The notes beneath the pieces were generated by a model. The model made no database searches and had not been told where the DNA came from. It worked only from the letters and a program-made list of their open reading frames with translations. Below, one piece after another: positions 1-6,181 of a stretch of 6,670 nt of DNA; within the stretch, counting starts at the first letter, position 1, and each line of letters starts with the position of its first letter. Source of the stretch: CAZVWW01 sp964631265 (GTDB lineage Bacteria > Thermotogota > Thermotogae > MWEM01). The stretch lies in NCBI GenBank assembly GCA_964631265.1, contig CAZVWW010000121.1, forward strand, positions 1 to 6,670. The letters run 5' to 3'. The translations under genes were made by a program, and so were the position numbers.

Positions 1-760
1 TGAAATCGCCCGGAAGTCCCAACATGCCTGATCCGGCGGCCAGGGGTGTTATTTCGAGGTCGCCCCATTTAACCGGTTTGAATGGTTGATTGGATAGATA
101 CCCATAGTTTCTCAGGTTTGTCAGATGCCAGTCAAAGGTCGGATTGTTTGTTATGACACCAACCGGGTTATCGGTAATCTCTATCTCGCCACCGATAAAT
201 TCAATAACCACACACGCCCCGGTCTTGTCAGATGCCATGAGATGACCCGGCCAGGCCTTCCCGATGACCGGATCCACCACGGGAACAACTCTTATCTTTT
301 CAAGTCCTGAGTCCAGCTCTTCTATTGTCTCGAAGTTAGACAGGATGTACGTTACGATATCACTGGGGGAAAGAGAAATGGACGCATATTCGGGATCATA
401 CTCGGCATATTCTGCGAACCCTTTATGCAAAAAGGCACCGGCTGAAAGCCCTTTTTCATTCATCCCGTCCATTGTAACGCCTTCTTTGGCCTGAAAGACT
501 ACAAATCCATAATCAACCTGCCACTGAATGCCGTTTTTTCCGTCGGGTGTCAACGCCTGGAACGCTTCGCCCCGTGGATACACAGCGGCCCGGGAGTGCA
601 TGTTGAAATCTCCCCATTCATTTGTCCGTCCGCGGACAACCGTTCCATCCTGACCTGTAAGCTGAATACCGGTACAGGCCAACAGGATCGTTGTTTGAAT
701 CAGAAGAAAGAGGATCAATAAAACGGGTAATTTAACGTGATGTTTAGCTCTTTGTGTCAT
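1..760 (-). CDS. Exported choloylglycine hydrolase / penicillin V acylase family amidase (C-terminus cut off by window edge)
   Basis: This is a linear amide C-N hydrolase of the Ntn superfamily; members cleave conjugated bile salts, penicillin V or N-acyl homoserine lactones. The start is the ATG at 758-760, preceded by AGGAGG with 7-nt spacing, and the frame is open to the window edge, giving 253 residues. The basic N-terminus and hydrophobic segment at about residues 11-28 form a signal peptide ending LLA|C. Cys29 opens a CTGI motif and would be the N-terminal nucleophile after cleavage. Counting Cys29 as 1, Arg45 is position 17 and Glu48 position 20, matching the family's R17 and acidic residue 20. 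MNEKGL (100-105) and TNNPTFDWHLTNL (204-216) are typical family blocks that contain conserved active-site Asn residues. The frame stops at GLPGDF, just before the expected conserved Arg region; about 80-110 residues are missing. The substrate cannot be told from sequence: bile salt, penicillin and acyl-homoserine-lactone hydrolases share these residues. Family assignment is firm. Confidence 0.9.
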   Translation of the reverse strand, partial: MTQRAKHHVKLPVLLILFLLIQTTILLACTGIQLTGQDGTVVRGRTNEWGDFNMHSRAAVYPRGEAFQALTPDGKNGIQWQVDYGFVVFQAKEGVTMDGMNEKGLSAGAFLHKGFAEYAEYDPEYASISLSPSDIVTYILSNFETIEELDSGLEKIRVVPVVDPVIGKAWPGHLMASDKTGACVVIEFIGGEIEITDNPVGVITNNPTFDWHLTNLRNYGYLSNQPFKPVKWGDLEITPLAAGSGMLGLPGDF

Positions 761-767
761 AATACAT

Positions 768-773
768 CCTCCT
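768..773 (-). promoter_or_regulatory. Ribosome binding site of the amidase gene
   Basis: On the minus strand this reads AGGAGG (AAGGAGG with the flanking base), 7 nt before the ATG. It fixes the start of the exported amidase. Confidence 0.85.
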
Positions 774-795
774 TGTTTTTTTACGATGATTGACC

Positions 796-804
796 ATTAT
801 AACA
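796..804 (-). promoter_or_regulatory. Extended -10 promoter for the amidase gene
   Basis: The minus strand reads TGTTATAAT: a perfect TATAAT (796-801) with the TGn extension. No good TTGACA lies 16-18 bp upstream, as is common for extended -10 promoters. The predicted transcript starts near 789, giving a leader of about 30 nt. This suggests the amidase can be expressed separately from the kinase gene upstream of it on the same strand. The rest of the 121-bp gap (761-881) shows no convincing terminator. Confidence 0.6.
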
Positions 805-881
805 CATGCATTTTTAATAAAACTCCTGCGTATGTCCGCCTGACACAGGGAAATGATGACGATCATTACCTGGCTTTGTTT

Positions 882-3629
882 TTAATCATGCATCCTTTTT
901 CTCATCCTAAAGATAAACGCCGTTCCCTGACCTGGTTCGGAATCAATGTCGAGCTCTCCGCCGAGCTTTTCCCATTCCGCCCTGACACTGGCAAGCCCTA
1001 CCCCTCTTCCTGAGAGAAGATTCGTTGTATCCTTTGTTGAAAAGCCTTCGAGGAAGATCAGATTTCGGATATCATCGGCGTTCATCTCTTTGAGGCTCTC
1101 CCGCGTGATCAAGCCCTTTTCAAGGGCCTTGTTCTTCAGCAGTTCAAAATCGATGCCTCTTCCGTCATCGGAGATTGTGACGGTGAAGCCATCCCCGGTA
1201 TTGTCAATACCGATCGCGATCTGCCCCTTATCCGGTTTGCCATTCAATATCCTTTCATCCGTGTCTTCGATCCCGTGATCAACCGAGTTTCTGAAGAGAT
1301 GGACGAGAGAATCCACCCATTTCACATACCGTTCGGGGTTGACCTTGACATCATCCCCCTTGATCTCAAGTTCATTCACCGGTTTTCCAAGCTTTTCAGA
1401 GATGTTCTCAACAACAAACTTGTAATAGGCGAGTACTTTTTTCAAATTTCTCTTTTTAAGGAATTCGAGTTCCTGATCGACACGCGTGTAATAGGCTTCA
1501 GGTAAGGCCTTTTTCAACCTCATTTTCAGTTTGTCCAACTGCTGAGGTTGTATCTTGATGGTATTAGTGTTCTCAATGGGGTCCTCGCCTATCTGTTCTT
1601 TGATCCTCATCAGTTCCTTTCGCAACCATTGAAGCATGCGGTTTGGATCCAGGAGCCGGCTGATCTCATCACAAAATTCCTCTTGAAGGGTGCACTCATC
1701 GATAAGCGCTCCCAGCTCATTTTCAAGTTCATGCAGTTTATTTTCAATAAAATCAAGCCCGAAACAGGCAAAGCTACCCTTGAACGTATGAATCCTTCTT
1801 TTCAATATGGACCCCATCAGTTGAATATCTTCGTTGCCTTCGACGATGTTTCCCACTTCTTCGAAACAGAAATTGCGGTAATCATCGATTATTCGCTTAA
1901 ACTCTTCAAGATTCACAAGGACTTTGACGATCTTTGACAGGTTATTTCTCTCCTTCATTACCCTGTTTTCAAGCTCTTTTCTTTCAGTGACATCGCGTAA
2001 GATGACCAGCAGCTGCATATCTCCGGGGACAGGATCGTCTATCCACTTGTAATCAGCCCGGATATACATTCCGTTCAGATACAGCTGTTGTGGAAGTAGT
2101 GACAGATAGGCTTCAAGTCTTAAGGGATTCTTTTCGAGCTGTATCGCGGATATCGTTTTTTCCAGGAATTCTCTCTGATCCTCCCGGCCCTCACCGAAAA
2201 CAAGGGCCGGAAAGGCTTCCCCGTGAATCTCCTGACCGAAAATCCGCTCACACTGAGCACTGTAATTCGGCTCCACCCGCTGACTTTTGTCCAGCGTGAG
2301 AAGGCCCTCGGCAATGTTATCGAGGATCATCTTCATGTCCATCAGGCTGGTGTTCAGTTCTTGAGTACGTTCTATGACTTTAACCTCAAGCGATGTATTG
2401 AGCTTTTCGATCTCCTGATAAGAGGCCTCAAGCTCCTCGTTGACGGCATGCATCTCCTCTGTCGTCGCGGAGAGGTTTTCTCGCGTTCTCCTTTCCTTGT
2501 CATATACCTTGACAAAATCATTGACGAATATCAGGCCGAGCGCCAGGCTGAACTCGATTAATCCGTATGAGAGCATACTCGGAAGGGGGAATTGGATAAA
2601 ACTCTCTCTGAAAAAGGCATCATAAAGCATACAGAAGAAGAGAACGGCTACGACTGTCTGAAAGATGTTGGGAACCAATCTGCTTTTATTGGTTATGTAC
2701 ATCATCGTCAAAACCACAATCAATATGAAGACCTGAAGTACTATCGCCTTGAGCACTAACGGTAAAAACGGCATGAGGATGAAAAGCAGTATCCCCGCTG
2801 AGATATAGAAGTAGTACCTCGATATGGCCCCCTTGTTCCTTACCAACAGCTCAAGACCGTAAAAGAGGAAGACGAAGGACATCAGATAGAGGAAGAATTC
2901 CAGATACTGATAAATCAACCGGTCGTTTAAAGCCGGATAATGGAAAAAGACGATGTGACTGAAGATAATCACTGTTCCCATGAGGATCCCGAGAGACAAA
3001 TACTTGTACGCCTTACTCCTTTTTTTAATGTGGCTTCCAAGCTGGAACATGATAAAGGCGATAAATATCTGAACACCGGTGGCAATCAGATACATGTACA
3101 TCTCCACAAAGAAGACTTTGAAGGTTGCCGTTCTGATGAGATTGGGGTTTCCGAGCATTGGCGGATAATAGATGACAACCCCCTCACTCGGACCGTTTAT
3201 CTCGATTTTTAAGGCGCCCTCCCGGCCATGATAGTCCTTCGGTATCAGATACGTCAGAAAGACATTCGGCGTGGTCTTTTCTTTTTGATTCTTGACCCTT
3301 GAAATGTCACCGATAACCGTTGAATCAAAGTGGATACTTCCCTTTTCAGCGAACGGGGCTATGGGAAAGGCAACAACCGTCTCTTCATTACTCAGGGAAA
3401 CATCCCTTTGAATAATAACGCTCTCCCCCTCTTCAAGATAAGCACTGAAAGGAAAGGAGATCTCGTTACCGATATGTTCTTTTAAACGCTCGTTTTTCTC
3501 ACTTTCAACATCAGATATGACCCAGCCACTGGATAAAGGCCTGAGATTTGTTGCATTATAAAGATAAACGAGTACAGCCAGAATCAACAGGAATATCAGG
3601 AAGCCGTAAAAAAAAGCCCTCTTTCTCAA
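882..3629 (-). CDS. Membrane sensor histidine kinase: 7TM-DISM-like sensor, coiled coil, PAS, Hpt, CheA-type ATPase
   Basis: A 915-residue signalling kinase of the inner membrane. A signal anchor (about 6-24) is followed by an extracytoplasmic beta-rich region (about 30-165) and seven hydrophobic helices (about 173-372), the layout of 7TMR-DISM receptors. A charged coiled coil (375-430) leads to a PAS domain (about 430-550) ending ILRDVTERKELE. An Hpt domain follows (about 570-680) with HTFKGSF at 614-620, so His614 is the likely phosphorylation site. The C-terminal ATPase resembles CheA P4: N box HLFRNSVDHGIE (777-788), G1 DDGRGID (821-827), EGFSTK (861-866), G2 GRGVGL (874-879), G3 EPGQG (898-902). 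There is no ordinary DHp/H-box helix pair and no CheW-like P5 domain, and the protein ends right after the ATPase. The start is TTG, since an in-frame TAG lies directly upstream and the next Met is residue 158. The response regulator that accepts the phosphate is not in the window, and the ligand is unknown. Confidence 0.92.
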   Translation of the reverse strand: MRKRAFFYGFLIFLLILAVLVYLYNATNLRPLSSGWVISDVESEKNERLKEHIGNEISFPFSAYLEEGESVIIQRDVSLSNEETVVAFPIAPFAEKGSIHFDSTVIGDISRVKNQKEKTTPNVFLTYLIPKDYHGREGALKIEINGPSEGVVIYYPPMLGNPNLIRTATFKVFFVEMYMYLIATGVQIFIAFIMFQLGSHIKKRSKAYKYLSLGILMGTVIIFSHIVFFHYPALNDRLIYQYLEFFLYLMSFVFLFYGLELLVRNKGAISRYYFYISAGILLFILMPFLPLVLKAIVLQVFILIVVLTMMYITNKSRLVPNIFQTVVAVLFFCMLYDAFFRESFIQFPLPSMLSYGLIEFSLALGLIFVNDFVKVYDKERRTRENLSATTEEMHAVNEELEASYQEIEKLNTSLEVKVIERTQELNTSLMDMKMILDNIAEGLLTLDKSQRVEPNYSAQCERIFGQEIHGEAFPALVFGEGREDQREFLEKTISAIQLEKNPLRLEAYLSLLPQQLYLNGMYIRADYKWIDDPVPGDMQLLVILRDVTERKELENRVMKERNNLSKIVKVLVNLEEFKRIIDDYRNFCFEEVGNIVEGNEDIQLMGSILKRRIHTFKGSFACFGLDFIENKLHELENELGALIDECTLQEEFCDEISRLLDPNRMLQWLRKELMRIKEQIGEDPIENTNTIKIQPQQLDKLKMRLKKALPEAYYTRVDQELEFLKKRNLKKVLAYYKFVVENISEKLGKPVNELEIKGDDVKVNPERYVKWVDSLVHLFRNSVDHGIEDTDERILNGKPDKGQIAIGIDNTGDGFTVTISDDGRGIDFELLKNKALEKGLITRESLKEMNADDIRNLIFLEGFSTKDTTNLLSGRGVGLASVRAEWEKLGGELDIDSEPGQGTAFIFRMRKRMHD

Positions 3630-3634
3630 CTACT

Positions 3635-3642
3635 TCACCACC
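3635..3642 (-). promoter_or_regulatory. Ribosome binding site supporting the TTG start of the kinase
   Basis: The minus strand reads GGTGGTGA, matching GGAGGTGA at 7 of 8 positions, 5 nt before the TTG at 3627-3629. It overlaps a tiny in-frame reading frame, ATG GTG GTG AAG TAG (3644 down to 3630), whose stop abuts the TTG. This supports TTG as the start, but initiation is probably modest. Confidence 0.55.
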
Positions 3643-3655
3643 ATCTTTGTTGATA

Positions 3656-3683
3656 ATTATACAATACCAGAAAAACTTGTCAA
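3656..3683 (-). promoter_or_regulatory. Consensus sigma70 promoter of the kinase gene
   Basis: The minus strand reads TTGACA (3678-3683), a 16-bp spacer, then TATAAT (3656-3661): both hexamers are perfect. The transcript should start near 3648-3650, leaving a leader of only about 20 nt before the TTG. Confidence 0.75.
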
Positions 3684-3699
3684 AATAAAGCCGGACCCT

Positions 3700-3720
3700 T
3701 TTGATTTCTTTTTAATCAAA
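3700..3720. repeat. Inverted repeat between the divergent promoters (possible operator)
   Basis: TTTGATT (3700-3706) and AATCAAA (3714-3720) form a perfect 7-bp inverted repeat with a 7-nt centre. It lies 17 bp upstream of the kinase -35 box and about 37 bp upstream of the -10 of the HD-GYP gene. It is positioned where a regulator could act on both genes, but AT-rich symmetry of this size can arise by chance. Confidence 0.35.
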
Positions 3721-3756
3721 GAACTTAGTTTCCTCTAAACTCATTAAATCATGTTG

Positions 3757-3765
3757 TGATATAAT
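3757..3765 (+). promoter_or_regulatory. Extended -10 promoter for the MASE3/HD-GYP gene
   Basis: The plus strand reads TGATATAAT: TATAAT at 3760-3765 with the TGn extension at 3757-3759. No good -35 box sits at the right distance. The predicted start near 3772 gives an untranslated leader of about 70 nt before the ATG at 3841. Confidence 0.6.
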
Positions 3766-3775
3766 AAAAGGGCAA

Positions 3776-3839
3776 GCGTTTAGGCTTAAAACAGTTCATT
3801 TTATCATCATATATTAAACGCATTATGAGCGGGGTTTAA
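3776..3839 (+). promoter_or_regulatory. Leader with two mutually exclusive pairings near the HD-GYP start
   Basis: GCGTTTA (3776-3782) is the exact complement of TAAACGC (3815-3821). The overlapping segment TTAAAC (3814-3819) is also the exact complement of GTTTAA (3834-3839), which lies between the weak GGGG ribosome binding site (3831-3834) and the ATG at 3841. The central strand cannot do both, so the leader could switch between an open and a partly closed start site. Both stems are short and the second is AT-rich. No known riboswitch class was recognised. Confidence 0.3.
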
Positions 3840-3840
3840 G

Positions 3841-5724
3841 ATGCTAAAAAATTTAAGCGGTTTTCTTAAAAGAGAATATCTATTAAAGACGCTACCGTTT
3901 GTTGCGCTTGGTGTTGTTCTTTATACCATCTCTTTCGGTAATTACCTCCTGTTTCATGTCCTGGCGGAGTTTTTCAGCATTCTGGTCGGCTTCATGATAT
4001 TTATCATCGCATGGAATTCCAGGGGGTTTTTCAGATACGGGTATATCAAAGTCCTTGGGGTGGGCTTCCTTTTCGTTTCTACTGTCGACCTGCTTCATAC
4101 CATCGCTTATAAGGGAATGGCCATTCTGGAACCGGGTTTGCTTGAGGCCACCCAGCTCTGGATAATCGCCCGATATGTAGAGGCACTGACACTCCTTTTG
4201 GCCTTTTCGTTGCTTTTCAAGAAAAAGAATCAGAGCGAGAGCGGCCTTTTTCTCACCTATACTCTCATTGTGGGAGGACTGTTGGCCGCTGTTGCAGCTG
4301 GTTTTTTTCCCGAGTGCTACAACGCGGAGACCGGCCTCACCCTCTTTAAGAAAATCAGTGAGTACATCATCATCCTCCTGCTCGCAGCAAGCCTCTTTTT
4401 CATTAAGAATAAAAAGAAGTTTTTCAACAACACGGTCTACACTTATCTGGTCATATCCATTGTCTTTACAATCATCTCCGAGGCCTGCTTTACGTTATAC
4501 ACAGACGTATACGGTCTCTTCAACTTCCTCGGACACTTTTTCAAGATCGTTTCCTTCTGGTTTATTTTTAAATCAATCATCTTCACCAGCCTAAATTCCC
4601 CTCAAAAGCTGATCTTCAGGGATCTGATCATCAAGCAGCAGTCGCTTCTCGAACTGACCTCTCATTGGAAGGTTTATAAATCGACGGTTGAGTTCATCGA
4701 CAAGCTGTTCTGGTATCTTTTCTATATCCTTCCCGAATTTGACAGTGGTTTTGTCCTGTATAAGTCCGGCGAGACCATTCAAGTGATTGATGCAAAGGGA
4801 TATGAGCTTGAGCGGTTGAAAAAGCTCAATATTCCTCCGGAAGAATTACCGTTCCCGGATAAAACCGAACTGTTCAGCAACGATTCTGAAGGGCCTTTCA
4901 GAATGATGGATGTCGACACATCGGCCAGGATCAAAACGGCATTGAAGAGCTATAAAAGAGGCTTACTCATCCCTCTTAAATCGCAAAAGGCGACACACGG
5001 TGCTATTTTCATGATGCAGAGCAGTACAAATGCCATGGCAATAAAAGATGAATCACAGCAGCTTGCCAATTTCATCACGGAGTTTTTGAACATGGTGATC
5101 TCCATCAAAGAGCAGGGGGAGGAGATCTACACAGCCTACAGGGACTTTTCCCACAAACTTGCCCAGGTTGCCGAGGCCTATGACGAGGATACCGGCAATC
5201 ACATCATCAGAGTGGGAGAGCTCTCCGGGATCCTTGCCAAGGAGATGGGACTATCGGATGATAGAGTGAATGAGATACGCGATTATGCCCCGCTGCACGA
5301 TGTCGGAAAGATATTTGTCCCCACCGGCATCCTCAACAAACCCGATAAGCTCAACGACGAGGAATGGACGGAGATGAAGAAGCACACGGTTTATGCCAAC
5401 CGGCTTCTATCCGATGACAGCTACTTCCAGACCGCGTTGAAAATCGCCCTGTATCATCACGAAAAATACAACGGCGGCGGCTACCCGGAAGGTTTAAAAG
5501 GTGACGATATACCAATCGAGGCCTCAATCGTAGCACTTGTGGATGTTTATGACGCCTTACGATCCAGGAGACCCTACAAAAAACCTTTCCCTCATGAAAA
5601 GGCCTTTGAGATCATCACAAAAGGCGATGGAAGAACCCATCCCGAACATTTCAATCCCAAGGTCCTCGAGGCCTTTCAATCTGTTGAAAAGGCGATCTGC
5701 GAAAAATGGGATTCTCTAAGTTGA
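3841..5724 (+). CDS. MASE3-GAF-HD-GYP membrane protein, predicted cyclic-di-GMP phosphodiesterase
   Basis: A 627-residue inner-membrane signalling protein predicted to hydrolyse c-di-GMP. Residues 18-250 hold about seven to eight hydrophobic helices with MASE3 hallmarks: FHVLAEFFSILVGF (38-51), IAWNSR (56-61), DLLHTIAYKGM (83-93) and ATQLWIIARYVEAL (103-116). Residues about 270-425 look like a GAF domain (cytoplasmic ligand-binding fold), including a GLLIPL strand. The HD-GYP domain (about 436-620) carries EDTGNH (449-454), LHDVGK (485-490), His515, HHE (539-541), GYP (547-549) and DVYDAL (568-573), so the metal-binding and signature residues look intact. There is no receiver domain and no GGDEF domain. 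The start is the ATG at 3841; an in-frame TGA at 3826-3828 excludes anything longer, and the ribosome binding site is only GGGG with 6-nt spacing. It is divergent from the sensor kinase. The signal sensed by MASE3 is not known. Confidence 0.93.
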   Translation: MLKNLSGFLKREYLLKTLPFVALGVVLYTISFGNYLLFHVLAEFFSILVGFMIFIIAWNSRGFFRYGYIKVLGVGFLFVSTVDLLHTIAYKGMAILEPGLLEATQLWIIARYVEALTLLLAFSLLFKKKNQSESGLFLTYTLIVGGLLAAVAAGFFPECYNAETGLTLFKKISEYIIILLLAASLFFIKNKKKFFNNTVYTYLVISIVFTIISEACFTLYTDVYGLFNFLGHFFKIVSFWFIFKSIIFTSLNSPQKLIFRDLIIKQQSLLELTSHWKVYKSTVEFIDKLFWYLFYILPEFDSGFVLYKSGETIQVIDAKGYELERLKKLNIPPEELPFPDKTELFSNDSEGPFRMMDVDTSARIKTALKSYKRGLLIPLKSQKATHGAIFMMQSSTNAMAIKDESQQLANFITEFLNMVISIKEQGEEIYTAYRDFSHKLAQVAEAYDEDTGNHIIRVGELSGILAKEMGLSDDRVNEIRDYAPLHDVGKIFVPTGILNKPDKLNDEEWTEMKKHTVYANRLLSDDSYFQTALKIALYHHEKYNGGGYPEGLKGDDIPIEASIVALVDVYDALRSRRPYKKPFPHEKAFEIITKGDGRTHPEHFNPKVLEAFQSVEKAICEKWDSLS

Positions 5725-5733
5725 GGGGGAATG

Positions 5734-5800
5734 AACAGCAGGAGGGACGGTTCTGGTTGCAAATGATACATTTGCAACCAGAACCGTCCCTCCTGCTGTT
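5734..5800. repeat. Perfect 32-bp inverted repeat with 3-nt loop (REP/MITE-like palindrome between convergent genes)
   Basis: Arms 5734-5765 and 5769-5800 are exact reverse complements with the loop ATA. The arms contain GGAGGGACGG and TTCTGGTTGCAAATG. The element starts 9 nt after the HD-GYP stop codon and ends 12 nt before the stop of the scaffold gene. Neither side has a U-run, so it is not a standard intrinsic terminator, although such a strong hairpin could still block transcription or protect both mRNA ends. The length and perfection suggest a repeated mobile palindrome. A second small palindrome, CTGTTG-TT-CAACAG (5796-5809), overlaps its right end. Confidence 0.85.
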
Positions 5801-5812
5801 GTTCAACAGGGC

Positions 5813-6181
5813 CTATATACCCTTTTCATGGTCTCTCAAGGCCTCCTGTATGGATTCAAGCGGCATTGATATACATTTGAAGCTGTCATCGATGCCGAGA
5901 TCGCTGAAGATCTTTTCGGTATCCATCCCCAATATCTCATCCACCGTCTTGCCCTTGACCACCTCGGAGGTGTAGCTGCTTGCCGCTATTGCCCGGGGGC
6001 ATCCTTTGATCGTGTACTTGATATCCTTGACCACCCGGTCCTCGACGTTCATGTAAAAGGTCACGCCGTCACCGTCACTTTCGTTGAACCCGGTTGCAGC
6101 CAGTGTACTGTCCTCTATTTTGCCAATATTCTTAGGAGAGGCAAAGTGTTTCATCAGCTCTTTGGAATATCTATCAGCCAT
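5813..6181 (-). CDS. NifU/IscU-type iron-sulfur scaffold homologue lacking the first ligand Cys
   Basis: A 122-residue cytosolic protein matching the IscU/NifU N-terminal fold over its full length: the N-terminal helix with FASPKNIGKIED (13-24), KGCPRAIAASSYTSEVVKGK (59-78) and the C-terminal FKCISMPLESIQEAL (101-115). Family scaffolds use three Cys residues to build Fe-S clusters. Here Cys61 and Cys103 are present, but the first Cys of the usual PxCGD motif is Asp36 within NESDGDG, while the conserved Asp is kept as Asp38. The start is the ATG at 6179-6181, with GAGGAGG 7 nt upstream (6189-6195). The gene overlaps the end of the cysteine desulfurase gene by 8 nt, so the pair is probably translationally coupled and the desulfurase is the likely sulfur donor. 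It may be a scaffold with altered ligands or a sulfur-relay protein. The fold is secure; the exact role is not. Confidence 0.87.
   Translation of the reverse strand: MADRYSKELMKHFASPKNIGKIEDSTLAATGFNESDGDGVTFYMNVEDRVVKDIKYTIKGCPRAIAASSYTSEVVKGKTVDEILGMDTEKIFSDLGIDDSFKCISMPLESIQEALRDHEKGI

Noticed and set aside
125..494. Two plus-strand open frames at 125-310 and 264-494
   Set aside because: They are antisense to the amidase gene, whose translation matches its family throughout.
852..867. AATGAT-GACG-ATCATT hairpin just after the kinase stop as a terminator
   Set aside because: Six AT-rich base pairs with no U-run on the minus strand; too weak to call.
786..2625. Several open frames on the plus strand (for example 786-1013, 946-1278, 1548-1937, 2223-2561)
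   Set aside because: They lie antisense to the kinase gene (the first begins in the gap before it), show no recognisable domain, and the minus-strand frame is conserved across its whole length.
3772..3840. c-di-GMP (GEMM) riboswitch in the HD-GYP leader
   Set aside because: The leader is only about 70 nt and I cannot find the conserved GEMM core or tetraloop/receptor; only simple alternative pairings are visible.
4268..5719. Open frames at 4268-4594 (+), 4591-4782 (-), 5351-5536 (-) and 5537-5719 (+)
   Set aside because: All lie inside the MASE3/HD-GYP gene in other frames, are low in complexity and have no family match.
5734..5800. Standard rho-independent terminator
   Set aside because: The stem is very strong but no T-run follows on either strand; a termination role remains possible but is not shown by the sequence.
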